A stretch of DNA of 64,000 nt from Eudromia elegans. Lineage: Eukaryota; Chordata; Aves; Tinamiformes; Tinamidae. Both the position numbers and the translations under genes were made by a program. Below, in pieces: positions 47,411 through 56,997 of this stretch (within the stretch, counting starts at the first letter, position 1; the number at the start of each line of letters is the position of its first letter). Below the pieces are notes generated by a model. That model was not told where the DNA came from, did no database searches, and was given only the letters and a program-made list of their open reading frames with translations. The stretch covers positions 620,001-684,000 of the forward strand of contig PTEX01000332.1 in NCBI GenBank assembly GCA_003342815.1, in the 5' to 3' direction.

Positions 47411-50400
47411 ATAGCAGAAATAAAACATGGATATTCTTGTCTGAACTCAATTTTTGCTATCTAAGCAGTACGCATCAGGATCCAGAAGGAGAAGAAAGCA
47501 AATGGCAATAGTATTATTTTTACTGAAATATGAAAGTAGTGTCACCGGATCGGGAGGCTTGGACAGGATCTAATATTATTTTCGCTTCAGTCTTTTTCCT
47601 CCAAACATGACCAAAAAGAGCTTGGCTTTCCACCAAAACACATTGCTTCTCATGGCTTGAAGGTTTTTTTTGTTACTCTTTGGCCTAATATTTGCCGATC
47701 TCTAGCTATTTCTCATCTAGCTCTTTATACCTCCTTTTGCTCCGCATGAGGAAAGTACTCATATTTATACCTAATATTATTTGTATCATCATGTTTATGA
47801 GACTGTTCAAGTTCAGACTGCCTTTAATATATCAAACAACTGCTGCCTTGTCTCTCCTTCTCACAAGGTTTGGTCTCCCCAAAATACTGAATTTAGATTG
47901 TAATGCTGGAAAGTTCCAAGTGTTTTCTGTAAGACTGTGTCCTGTGGCACAATCCACAGGATTTCACTGGCATTAACAGGAACTACACAATGTAAAAATC
48001 CCCTCATGAAATTTATTAAAGTAGACATTTTTCTTTTTGATGATTTGTGTATATTCCAGGCCTTAAAATTTGTAAAATATTTGGAATTCTGTGATTCTAA
48101 TAAACCAGACTGGCTTTAGTTTTATATTTTTTTTTCTTGCATTAGTTCTCAGGAAGATTTACCTACATAATTTCCAGAAAATATAATCCTTAATGCTACA
48201 ATCTTCAATGGGAGAGTCAGCCACCAATAGAGAAGTGCATTCAAAGAAGCATATACTGCATTTGAAGAAGCAAAATGTTTCTGACCAAAACTGTAAGCAA
48301 CTTGAGACAGTCTTTCTAGTGTTGTTTATTTGTCTAAAACCTGCTCTTATCGTGGAGTTTAATACTAGCCACTGACATAATATAAGCAGTATATAGTAAG
48401 TATTAAATTACGGACTTTCTTTTTAACCTTAGGATAAATATCTTTACTCTGTTGACATTGAAAACATACTAAAAATGGTACCAGTCCTCATATAGACAAC
48501 ATACACTTTTTCAGTATTATGTCATCTAAAGCTTACAGAAACATTTCTAATTACTGTAATGAAGGAGGAAAAAAAAAAAACTGGAGGCCTGTTAGCAGCA
48601 TCAGAGCCAAAATAGAGTTAGCAAAAGTGGGAAGATTTTATTTAAGTGAATGTCTGAGGGTGAAGCAGCATTAGTAGACAAACAGTTCCAAAGTCACTGA
48701 GATAACACAATAGCACATTAGGAAACACTGACGGAGATTGTTTTTCAAATATTAAGATCAAATAGAAGGTTTTATCTTCTTTATCACGTCTCTAACACCA
48801 CCTGCTGTTTTTCTTGGTAGTGCTGTTTGTTTAATCTATTATAAATGTTTATTTTACTCTTTAAGGAGAGTAGCTTTCTGAGGAATTTACGGGACATTTA
48901 TTTCACTTTATTAACTAAAAAATCCATTTAGAAATAGGGCTCTTGGTGAGACTGCATTTGATAAAGTCATATTGTTCTAGACTCTGTCCTGAGTTACTAC
49001 TTGAAATCAGTGGAGTTACAAAGGTACAACTAAGGCTTGAATGCAGCCAAGCACTCAAGAGCATGGGAACCTACTGTTAAAAATACAACCATGAAAACCC
49101 ACAGTGCTTAGAATTTTCCCAAGTTTTCCCATGCTGCCAACAGCTAAAATAGCTGAAGAAATTTCATCTCCTTGTAAGAGGGTAGAAAGCCATGTCAGTC
49201 ATTGCTGACTCACTTGCACCACATCTAAATTGGTCCTGGGAGCCAACAGGAGCCAGCCCACGACTGCTCTCCTCACCTTGGTGTATCTCTGGGCACTTCA
49301 GCGCTCTTCAGTCAATAAAGCTAGTCACGTACGTATTGACAACATTTTTCTCAATTAGCCTGCAGTTTTCTTCTTCATGGGTTATCCTTCTGGGAATTTT
49401 AAGAGTTCATGCTGCTTTGTGTGTCATACAGGACTAATATAAGACCAAATTTGGCCCCAATGCACAATCCTGCATTACAGCAGTGTTAATCATTACGCAA
49501 AATTACACAGTTTATAGAAACATAAACTTTGTTTCCCTTCTACTTTCCTATTTTATTTATTTTGTGCCAGTATGACTCAGTCCAAGAAAATGCCTGAGGG
49601 ATATTGAGGAACCCATTAAGCTCTCATGAAGTCCTAAAATGTGACTGCAATTTCAACACAAATAAATCTGGCAAGGTACTGAAAGGCATTGGCATTAGTA
49701 TCAAAAAGAAAATGTTTCTGACTTGCATAACTTTCTACAGCCTCTTGTTAAAACTGGAGTTTCACTTAATAGCTGGCTCTTGATACTAGAAATGTTAAGA
49801 TTTCCTGTTGTACCTAAGGAAGCCCAAGTGAGTTATCAACATTATTAAATGCATATGGCAGAATGTTCTTTGCCATCACTTTGCAGGAGAAAAGGTAGTT
49901 TCTGACTATATGATGTTTCTGACAGTTTCTGACATCTGACTATAGAAAAGACATGTATAGTGTGGGCTTTTGCTAGCACGATAAAACAAAGCTCAGAATA
50001 TAGTTATCACAAATCAAGAGAAAAAATAAAATGAAAAGAAACTATTCACAGGTGAGACAGTCTCGTACTGAGTGGCATTATGTGAAGTTTATTCCTACTG
50101 CTCTTTCCTTGTTTTTCTTACAGATTCATTAACATTGCAAAGCACAGCAGAACTGCTTTTGTGTCCACATCAAAATCATTATCTCAATATGCACTAATTA
50201 GTACCTTTGGGCTCACTCATGTTCCCACTGCAATAAATGCCAAAAAATGCATTGATTTCTATAGAAGAAGGATAAGATCTTTTGTCAGTAGCTTCAGAGA
50301 GGTCAGAGAAGCTGATCCACCTTCCTGTTTCTGAAGTTATCAGTATTTGTGTTGCTCACTTTCATTCAAACCCACCAACAGCAAATACTGGGACCTCCCA

Positions 50401-50883
50401 GGGCCTCAAACCTCCCTGACATTTTAGGATTCTGAGATAATCTCAAATATTTAAAAATATCTTTGGAAGGTCAACTCTGCTCACTTTCAAGCAGCTTAGC
50501 CTTCTGCATGCCAGAATGCAATTTTTATTTAAAATGCAAACAAGACACTTTATTTTACATAGGCCTTCAAATTAGGACCAGAGACTCCTTGTACAACTTC
50601 ACTACTGATTTTACATAAATTTCCATCTGCAGTTGATTTCAGGCACAACCTTTAGATGCCTAGATACAAGTGGACCAATGGAAAAGACCATAGGATCTCA
50701 GATTTGTGTCTGTATTATTTAAATGAACAGGGATAGACTTAGAATCTGGTCCCTGCTCTTTGAATGTCTTCTGCATTAAAGCATCACAAAATAAAATCCA
50801 GAAATACCTCTGAGAATGGGACTGGAAACAAAAAGCTGAACTTTTTCTGTTAAGATGTCTTTAATTCACCAGCAATTGAAAAA

Positions 50884-50948
50884 AGTGTGTGTGTGTATAT
50901 ATATATATACACATATATATATGTCTAGACATATATATATATATATAT
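50884..50948. repeat. (TG)n(TA)n array containing a 28-bp perfect palindrome
   Basis: A TG run grades into TA, then AC, then TA again. At 50,913-50,940 five AT units, the palindrome GTCTAGAC and five AT units form an exact 28-bp self-complementary sequence with no loop. Such AT-rich palindromes can extrude as cruciforms and are often unstable in length. Confidence 0.9.
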
Positions 50949-51755
50949 GTCTATCTCCCTGTGAATATCTTCCCTGAAAAAGACCACCAGTGCAAAGATG
51001 CAGCCCTGGTGAAACAGAACTGAGAAGCCTGCACCTGTACTTTGCAGAAATAAAGGACTTCAGGCAATTGTTGCCAAACTCTGTCATTTGCTACAAATTA
51101 CATCCCTTAAGTCAAAGATTTATTTTCTGCCTCATGTCTACTGCAAACTGTAACAAGAAAAGGAGAAATCATACAATATTTCCAAATTTAAATCCATTCA
51201 CTAATGCTGTACTAAATTCATCAAAGCCTCATCAATAGGTAACAATACTGTTATTCTTCATAGGTCCTTGGATGAACCAATACAAGATCTAATTCATACA
51301 ACAAAATATATTTATGGTTTATTAAAATACTGTGGACATTAATGTATTTCAAGGGGGTCTGCCCTTTTTTAATTGCACAACCTTGGGAGTTTGAGATAAT
51401 TTAATAATGAAATCACTGCGTCTGGCATATATTCCTCCACTAAAAGACACTTTACTGCACTATGTTTATGAAAGCAGGACCTACTTATAGGAAATAATTT
51501 ATTCAACATGTTTATGCACATTTTTTTTCTTGCTCATGAATTATCCACAGGGTTTTTGCTTATTGCAAAATTGCCCATTCTATGAAAACATTTGATGTGC
51601 TCTCATGACCATGTTTTGGTCATTTCATAACTCTTGTGAGAGCAGGACCATTTAGTCTGCCCCCATCACTTCCTGTAGTACAGAAGTTTGACAACAAAAC
51701 ATTGTTCATGCAAGTTCATGCTTCTTTCTAGCCTCTTATCACCTGTACAGTCTGG

Positions 51756-51795
51756 TCTGTAGAGAGTGTCTACAGACAGTCTACCTGTCTGTAGA
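51756..51795. repeat. Overlapping inverted repeats of TCTGTAGA
   Basis: TCTACAGACAG (51,769-51,779) pairs perfectly with CTGTCTGTAGA (51,785-51,795) across a 5-nt loop. The first arm can also pair with an upstream TCTGTAGA (51,756-51,763). The two alternative hairpins share an arm. No function is known. Confidence 0.7.
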
Positions 51796-52327
51796 GAAGA
51801 GCCACTCACTGCTCTCTCATATAATTTGTGCCAAAGCTCAGTAAGTTATGTGTTCTAAGAAAACTGGAAGGAACAACTCCATTTAAGTCTAGAAATGGCA
51901 GTGATTTAAAGGAAAAGTTTCAGTTAAAGAATTTAAGGTTTGCAGAGAGCTAATATTGTCTCATGCTAGTCTCAAGTCTTCCTCTCCCCTCAGCTGACAG
52001 AGAAGTATAGCAATGAGTATGACTTCCTAAGCGACAGATTCAATGTTCTCGACATCACCGGTAACCAAGTCATGAAATTCCAGTCATCAGAATTCTACCT
52101 CCTTATCAGAATTCTTCCCTAAAAATCAGGGGTGTTTGTTTCACTATTGTAAAGTAGATTTGGAATTTTGTTTCCCTGATGTCCTGGTAGCATGATTGTC
52201 ACACTAAGAGAGAGATCTCCTTAAAAAAAAGTTTGCTTTTTTTTTCCCCTTATATTCCTTATATTCCTTCACACTTATACCATGCAATATTTATACAGAG
52301 AGGGTGAGCATATTCATCTTCTGCTTC

Positions 52328-52570
52328 TTAATAATGCCTTACATGAAAACGGTGATACTTCCCTGTTTCTAGTGAAACTATTGCCCCTGATGGAGGACTT
52401 CCATGGGCCACAATTTCTCTCTGCAGCTGCCAGTGATTGACAAATGCGCCAATATCTTTAACCTCGGTCATTTGCAACTGATGAACTCCTGATTCAGAGT
52501 ACAAACTCCTATTAGTTTTCAAGTGCACAGCCTTGCTTTTTGTACTATTACATTTCATCCCAGGGGTGTT
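52328..52570 (-). mobile_element. Ancient CR1/L3-like LINE ORF2 fragment, reverse orientation
   Basis: The minus-strand reading contains NSTKSKAVHL followed by GVHQLQMTEVKDIGAFV. This follows the CR1/L3 ORF2 pattern N-x-x-K-x-K-x-x-H-L ... H-Q-L-x-x-T-E-x-x-K-D-x-G. A 76-codon frame survives, but the part after the motif (from about 52,430 downward) no longer resembles the family, and the usual start and stop context is absent. It is a decayed fragment, not a gene. Confidence 0.5.
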
Positions 52571-53121
52571 ACTCCATTTTTCAGGGTCAGACTACTCACA
52601 GAATAAATATTCCAATCTTACTCTGTAGAGATAAAGCTTCCTTCCCTTTCTTTCATGGGATTTCACTGGCCTGCTCCCATGTTTGTGCCAGGATGATCAA
52701 TGGACAGATGAAATAAAATGCCTTCTAGACTTGCCCTCGATGAACTCTTCTATCCATGCTCCTGCATGCTCTTTCAATGGCAATTCCCCCTTTACTTTCT
52801 TGCTTAAAGTTCTCTGTGACTTTACAATATTAAAAGAGAAACAAAATCCATGTAAATTGGATCTTATCACTCGCAAATCTGCCATCTCATCATGGAAAAA
52901 TAAGTGTTTAGTCTATCACAGTGGTATTTTTTAAAAGATTTCTATTTATGTCCTATCAGAAAGTAAGAACACTTGTAGGGAGTCTGGCCAAAAGTCCGCA
53001 CCTTGGTTGACTACATAATGATTGAGGTACTGGCAGTCACCAAAAGTGAGTGCCCAGGGAAGAATATAAAATTAGGATGTAGAAGCAGTGTCACTTCCCT
53101 GGAATAACTGGAGTACTAGAG

Positions 53122-53127
53122 TACTGC
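53122..53127 (+). repeat. ERV target-site duplication, left copy (TACTGC)
   Basis: Six bases directly upstream of the 5' LTR, exactly repeated at 57,211-57,216. Confidence 0.92.
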
Positions 53128-53230
53128 TGTAGGAAATATCTTAGTAATCAGGGACAAGGCCTATTTGTACAACCCAGCATACAGTTCAAGAGACTGTGAT
53201 AGCCGGGGTGGGGGGTGGTGCAGAGCAGGC

Positions 53231-53280
53231 CTGCTAGAATGCTCCACTGCTAGAAGGTTCTACCCCTGCTAGAATGTTCC
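53231..53280 (+). promoter_or_regulatory. Triplicated 15-bp U3 motif CTGCTAGAANGNTCN
   Basis: Copies lie at 53,231-53,245, 53,247-53,261 and 53,266-53,280. The second and third contain the inverted GAAnnTTC dyad (GAAGGTTC and GAATGTTC) of a heat-shock-type element; the first has GAATGCTC. The same three copies are unchanged in the 3' LTR (56,956-57,005). Triplication inside U3 is typical of an enhancer, but the binding factor is only inferred. Confidence 0.5.
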
Positions 53281-53396
53281 CCCTGCTTGATGGTGGTGTG
53301 GGGGTGCTGAGATTGATGCAGCAGATAGCCAATAGTAGCAGAGCATGGGCGGGTGATAGGGCTGGAATAGCAAATTGCTGCGGGAGCCTGGAACCC

Positions 53397-53425
53397 TATA
53401 AGAATGTATCACCCTAAACAATAAA
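53397..53425 (+). promoter_or_regulatory. 5' LTR TATA box and polyadenylation signal
   Basis: TATAAG at 53,397-53,402 and AATAAA at 53,420-53,425, as close together as expected for a short R region. Both are also intact in the 3' LTR (57,124-57,129 and 57,147-57,152). Confidence 0.75.
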
Positions 53426-53485
53426 TGAAGTTCACTCTTACCTCTGTGAGGACTCCATGCATATTCGGAAAGGTCTTCCTTCAAA

Positions 53486-53503
53486 TGGCGCCCAACGTGG
53501 GGC
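53486..53503 (+). other. Primer binding site, tRNA-Lys1,2 type
   Basis: TGGCGCCCAACGTGGGGC begins two bases after the LTR terminal CA. It matches, base for base as I recall it, the 18-nt complement of the tRNA-Lys1,2 3' end used by Mason-Pfizer-type betaretroviruses. A perfect site means minus-strand priming information is still intact. Confidence 0.9.
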
Positions 53504-53670
53504 CCTCAGCGTAAGCTCGCAGAATTCGTGCGGCGGAGAGACGCGGACCACGGATTAGAGTTGGGGAAGACCGCGGGCGGAGGAGTCTGAGGCTAAGACT
53601 GAGGGCAGAGAAGCATCGGCACTCAGGTAGGAAGGGTCGCTACCTTCCCCCCGTCACAAGGGCTGCCAGC
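53504..53670 (+). other. ERV leader with splice-donor match
   Basis: A GC- and CpG-rich untranslated leader between the primer site and the gag start codon. ACTCAG/GTAGGA at 53,621-53,632 (GT at 53,627) is a good donor for a spliced env-type transcript. Packaging signals usually lie here, but none can be defined by eye. Confidence 0.55.
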
Positions 53671-53754
53671 ATGGATAAAGAATTTGCAGCAGCACAGAAA
53701 CTGCTTCAGAGTTTACTTGCTAAGCAAGGGGAAGCAGTAAAGGACAAGACCTAG
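53671..53754 (+). pseudogene. gag: gag N-terminus, cut off by a frameshift after 27 codons
   Basis: ATG at 53,671 sits in a reasonable initiation context (GCCAGCATGG) at the expected distance from the primer site. It starts MDKEFAAAQKLLQSLL, an amphipathic start that fits a matrix-domain N-terminus. The frame meets TAG at 53,752-53,754. Gag-like coding continues without a break in another frame, which is open from 53,724 on, so a net shift of one reading phase lies between 53,724 and 53,751. No slippery heptamer is seen there, which points to an indel mutation rather than programmed frameshifting. Confidence 0.75.
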
Positions 53755-56294
53755 GCAAGTTTGCCTGGGCATGGGAAAATGGATTTCTGCAGGCGCCTCC
53801 TTCGCTGTTTTTAGCAGAGGAATTGCGGGAAATTGGGGATTGGCTGCGGGAGAAAACGATTACCACGTGGCAGACTGTAGTTAATACCTTGTGGGACATG
53901 AGGGCTGAATCTATCGTTGCTGCGGCTGCTGTGGAAGCCCCTGCGTCGCGAACTAGCCGTTTGAGTTCGTTTTTCGGAACTGGGAATGTGAAACGCGCGA
54001 AGGGACTGATCGGTAAACTGCATGGTTCGGTCGCGGAGCTCTTAAAAACTCAGCAAAGCACCGTGACTGGTGACTCCGCCCTGACGGAGCAGAAACCGGA
54101 AGTTCACCCGACGAGTGCTGGCAGTAAAGTGCCGCCAAATTTGGAAGGAGGAGTCGCCAGCCCCATGTGGGAGGAGGCATACCCACCTACGGAAGGGGGA
54201 GGGCCGGCTTGTAGGCCAAAAATCTATCCACCACGCCCATCTATTGTTCACTGGGGAAGGCCAGAAAGCGTCCCACTCCCCTCTGATGGCCACTCCACTA
54301 ACTCTGAGGATGAATGCCCTTCTATGGGGGAGGGGTCAATGGAGACTGGTGTGGCACAGGGAAAGGACTTAAAGGAATGGCAACAACAGATGGAGAAGTC
54401 GATGCAGCAAATGGAAAATACTGTCACACGGTTATTAGGTGCAATAGAGATTCAACAAAGGGCAGAGACTGTGAATGCTCTCCAGGCACCAACTCAACAA
54501 GCCAAACCTGTTCAACAATTTCAAGAGATGCTACACACCAAAGGAGCTGCCCCCTCCTCAGAGAAAATGTCAATACCAATTGCTCCATTTGGTCTCACAT
54601 ACCAGTGGCCTGCTTGGCAAAAAGAAAAAGGGGGAGAGGACCTCTCTAAAAGCTTTTCCGATGCCAAGCAGCAAATGCAGCAAACCACAAATGTCATTCA
54701 GCCTGATAAGTTGGTAAAGAAGTGTGGAGAGCCTCTGACGATTCTTGAATGGATATTTACGCCACATACGCCGCCTATGAGTATTTGGCAGAGGTCAGAA
54801 ACGATTGCTTACCTCATCAGAAAAGCGCAAACACGGACAGTGGACATCAGTGGCGCTGAACCTGAACATATTAGTCTTCCAATAAAAGCAGATAATCTTG
54901 AATGGATGTTAAGACACGCAGAGCCAATACAATTGGCCCTACTTAGTTATCCAGGCACTGTGACTATCAGGCAGCCAAAGGATCCCTGCCTACAGGTCAT
55001 CCTGAAACAGCAATGGCTACTGCGGCCCAAGGTGGTGCAACAACCAGTGGAAGGACTTACAGTCTACACAGTTGCAGGAAAGCAACAGAAAAAGGCAGCA
55101 TGTACCTGGCCAGAGGGATCAGGTTGGAGGAGTCATACAATAGATGGAGATGCACAAGACTCACTGCAAACATTAGAACTCACAGCTGACTCGTGGGCAT
55201 TACCTCAGTGGTGGGACAAGCCATTGAGCATTGTGTCAGACTCCCAGTATGTGGTGGGCATGGTACAATGCTTTGAAGCCGTGCACATTAGGCCACCAAA
55301 TTACGAACGGTTGCATCGACTGTTCTTGCAAGTGAAAAGGACAGTTGCAAACAGAGAGGAACCTTGTTGCATCATTCAGTTTAATATCAGCTTGAGTGAT
55401 GCACAAGGCATAGTGAGGTCTTGCCCCCAATGCAGCCAATACGGAAGAGGCTTAGGCTTAGGGGTTAACCCCCGAGGTCTTCAAGCCTGTGAGATTTGGC
55501 AAATGGATGTAACACATATTCCAGAATTCGGTCATCTTAAATACGTACACTTTACAATAGATACCTTTTCAAAAATGATTTGTGCTACTGCACAAACAGT
55601 AGAACGAGCTATACATGTCATTCGGCATCTGGTAACTTGTTTTGCTATAATGGGGGTGCCGAAAGAGCTGAAAACAGATAATTGGCCTGCATATGTGGGC
55701 ATGCGAGTGTTCCAATTCCTGCAGAAGTGGAGAGTCAAGCATGTAACTGAGATTCCTCGTGTATCCACAGGACAAGTGATCACAGAGAGGGCCCATAGAA
55801 CCTTGAAGGAATACTTAGGGAAACAAAAAAGTCCAGAACAGCAAGATCCAACCATTCGATTACAGCAGGTGTTGTTCACTTTGAACTTTTTAAGTCTAAT
55901 TGGGGATCTGGAACAGCCCCCAGTAGTGATCCATGGTAGCCAAATTAAGATGCAGGCTACCCCGGAAGTTAAGTTATACTATAAAAACCCCAAAACAGGT
56001 ATTTGGGAGGGACCTAGTTCATTGCTGTTTAATGGGCGAGGCTACAGTTGTGTTTCCACAGAGACTGGACTGGTATGGGTGCCTAGCAGATGGACCAAGC
56101 CAGCCACGAAAAGTGTGAAGAACAATGAGGACATCAACGCCCTCAATCAGTCATCGATCAGCTGTCTGTTAAACATGAGCAGCAGCTGTTCTAGGACTGA
56201 ATTGGGTGGAGCCACGCACTGTCACCGAGAGAACCCTCACCGAAAGACCCAGAGGAGTCTGGGAACTAAATCTGAGCATATATTGGAACCATGA
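53724..56294 (+). CDS. gag-pol: In-frame gag / RT-connection / RNase H / integrase fusion frame of the ERV
   Basis: The frame is open from 53,724 to the TGA at 56,292-56,294. The 823-residue numbering below starts at the TTG at 53,823; the first in-frame ATG is 53,898. Residues 1 to about 280 are gag-derived: a Pro/Gly/Ser/Glu-rich stretch (about 95-180) and a predicted coiled coil (about 181-215). From about 304 (PLTILEWIF) to 415 it reads as a betaretroviral RT connection domain, so capsid, nucleocapsid, protease and the RT fingers/palm with its catalytic aspartates are missing. RNase H starts near 414. Its first catalytic Asp is replaced (V417), E452 and D473 remain, and the last part is deleted. 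A second in-frame join near 515 also removes the HH half of the integrase zinc site, leaving CPQC (534-537). The integrase core keeps D562, D619 and E655 (D-56-D-35-E), and a C-terminal DNA-binding domain follows (about 715-762). Remarkably, both deletions preserve the frame. Confidence 0.85.
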   Translation, partial: ARGSSKGQDLGKFAWAWENGFLQAPPSLFLAEELREIGDWLREKTITTWQTVVNTLWDMRAESIVAAAAVEAPASRTSRLSSFFGTGNVKRAKGLIGKLHGSVAELLKTQQSTVTGDSALTEQKPEVHPTSAGSKVPPNLEGGVASPMWEEAYPPTEGGGPACRPKIYPPRPSIVHWGRPESVPLPSDGHSTNSEDECPSMGEGSMETGVAQGKDLKEWQQQMEKSMQQMENTVTRLLGAIEIQQRAETVNALQAPTQQAKPVQQFQEMLHTKGAAPSSEKMSIPIAPFGLTYQWPAWQKEKGGEDLSKSFSDAKQQMQQTTNVIQPDKLVKKCGEPLTILEWIFTPHTPPMSIWQRSETIAYLIRKAQTRTVDISGAEPEHISLPIKADNLEWMLRHAEPIQLALLSYPGTVTIRQPKDPCLQVILKQQWLLRPKVVQQPVEGLTVYTVAGKQQKKAACTWPEGSGWRSHTIDGDAQDSLQTLELTADSWALPQWWDKPLSIVSDSQYVVGMVQCFEAVHIRPPNYERLHRLFLQVKRTVANREEPCCIIQFNISLSDAQGIVRSCPQCSQYGRGLGLGVNPRGLQACEIWQMDVTHIPEFGHLKYVHFTIDTFSKMICATAQTVERAIHVIRHLVTCFAIMGVPKELKTDNWPAYVGMRVFQFLQKWRVKHVTEIPRVSTGQVITERAHRTLKEYLGKQKSPEQQDPTIRLQQVLFTLNFLSLIGDLEQPPVVIHGSQIKMQATPEVKLYYKNPKTGIWEGPSSLLFNGRGYSCVSTETGLVWVPSRWTKPATKSVKNNEDINALNQSSISCLLNMSSSCSRTELGGATHCHRENPHRKTQRSLGTKSEHILEP

Positions 56295-56377
56295 TTACAA
56301 TTGCATTCATTGTTTTGCTGGCATGTTGTGCTCATGCTTGGCTTGTGGGGGATATAAAAAATGTTTTACTAGGATAA
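56291..56377 (+). pseudogene. env: env start remnant: 28-codon signal-peptide-like frame
   Basis: ATG at 56,291 overlaps the stop codon of the fusion frame (ATGA). Its product is strongly hydrophobic at the start (TIAFIVLLACCAHAW), like a signal peptide, and ends at TAA 56,375-56,377. Start of env overlapping the end of pol is normal for betaretroviruses. The surface subunit that should follow is missing, and 56,378-56,529 contains AT-rich, CpG-bearing sequence that I cannot match to env. Confidence 0.55.
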
Positions 56378-56529
56378 AGGTCTAACTTAGGACGGGGTTT
56401 ATTGTTACATTTACGTTTGGATTGTTACGTTCGGAACTTCAATAATTTTATATTTAGGTTCATAGCGTAGTGGTAGTACACAGGTTTTATATAAATCGGA
56501 ATCGATAGTTCAACGAGAGTTACTAGTCT

Positions 56530-56997
56530 TTGATAAAAGTTAAAGTGTCTTTCTGTTTAACTGTAGTTCAGAAAGTAAATTGTTCTGATCATTCAGCCTC
56601 TATTCACAAGAGGCTGAGACAGCTACAGGATGGGCTACATGCCCTGAAGGAAGATGATGAACCCATTGGGAACTGGTTAGCCAGCTGGGGTATTACATTG
56701 TGGTTGAAGTCCCTTGCATTAGAAGGAGGTCAAATCCTTGTGATGTTATTGGTAGGACTGACTGTGATAAGTGACATATTGTTATGTTTTCCTAAGGGCT
56801 TAGAATGGGTAGTATCCAAGGCCTGGGTTGTGCAAAAAGAAAAAAAGGGAATTGTAGGAAATATCTTAGTAATCAGGGACAAGGCCTATTTGCACAACCC
56901 AGCATACAGTTCAAGAGACTGTGATAGCCGGGGTGGGGGGTGGTGCAGAGCAGGCCTGCTAGAATGCTCCACTGCTAGAAGGTTCTACCCCTGCTAG
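56530..56997 (+). pseudogene. env: env transmembrane-subunit C-terminal remnant, running into the 3' LTR
   Basis: The open frame (first codon TTG, no ATG) encodes the end of an envelope TM subunit. It has a heptad-like helix (residues about 26-42, RLRQLQDGLHALK), a Trp-rich membrane-proximal stretch (about 49-60, NWLASWGITLWL) and one membrane-spanning segment (about 66-87). A cytoplasmic tail continues across the polypurine tract into U3 and stops at 56,995-56,997. The fusion peptide, the disulfide-loop region and all of SU are absent, so it cannot act in entry. Without a start codon it is unlikely to be translated alone. Confidence 0.7.
56832..56852 (+). other. Polypurine tract of the ERV
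   Basis: A purine run, AAAAAGAAAAAAAGGGA, ends two bases before the TG of the 3' LTR. This is the position where plus-strand synthesis is primed. It also codes for part of the env tail. Confidence 0.85.

Larger units (their letters stand above)
47411..52327. other. AT-rich gene-free stretch
   Basis: No supported gene. It contains the TG/TA dinucleotide array with a palindromic centre (50,884-50,948) and a nested hairpin at 51,756-51,795. Open frames such as 47,692-47,976 (94 codons) have no recognisable domain. Confidence 0.5.
53128..53483 (+). repeat. 5' LTR of the ERV, 356 bp
   Basis: It runs from TGTAGGAAAT to CTTCCTTCA. U3 has a triplicated CTGCTAGAA motif (53,231-53,280), a CCAAT box (53,329-53,333) and a TATA box (53,397-53,402, TATAAG). 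AATAAA at 53,420-53,425 marks the R region. Differences from the 3' LTR: T/C in TTG[T/C]AC, a 2-bp AG deletion in the GTGTGGG run, two changes in CCAATAGTAGCAGAG, one in GGGTGATAG, one in GCTGCGGG and one in AATAAATGAAG. Confidence 0.96.

Noticed and set aside
47234..47428. 64-codon minus-strand Ser/Pro/Phe-rich open frame.
   Set aside because: It is the reverse translation of the purine tract and the end of the telomere-like array.
48089..48110. TTCTGTGATTCTAATAAA, resembling a CR1 3' end.
   Set aside because: No CR1 sequence lies upstream; a single octamer match is not enough.
53205..53220. G-quadruplex candidate in the ERV LTR (GGGGTGGGGGGTGG).
   Set aside because: It does not give four separate runs of three or more G with proper loops.
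53269..53484. Minus-strand open frames repeated in both LTRs (about 71-78 codons), raising the idea of an antisense LTR gene.
   Set aside because: They appear in both LTRs only because the LTRs are copies. There is no initiation context or recognised product.
56456..56527. tRNA-like signal in the env gap: an exact A-box match (TAGCGTAGTGG at 56,463) and a TTCAA T-loop-like word at the expected distance.
   Set aside because: The acceptor arms and the T-stem do not pair when laid out as a cloverleaf, and the B-box is poor outside TTCAA. Probably chance.
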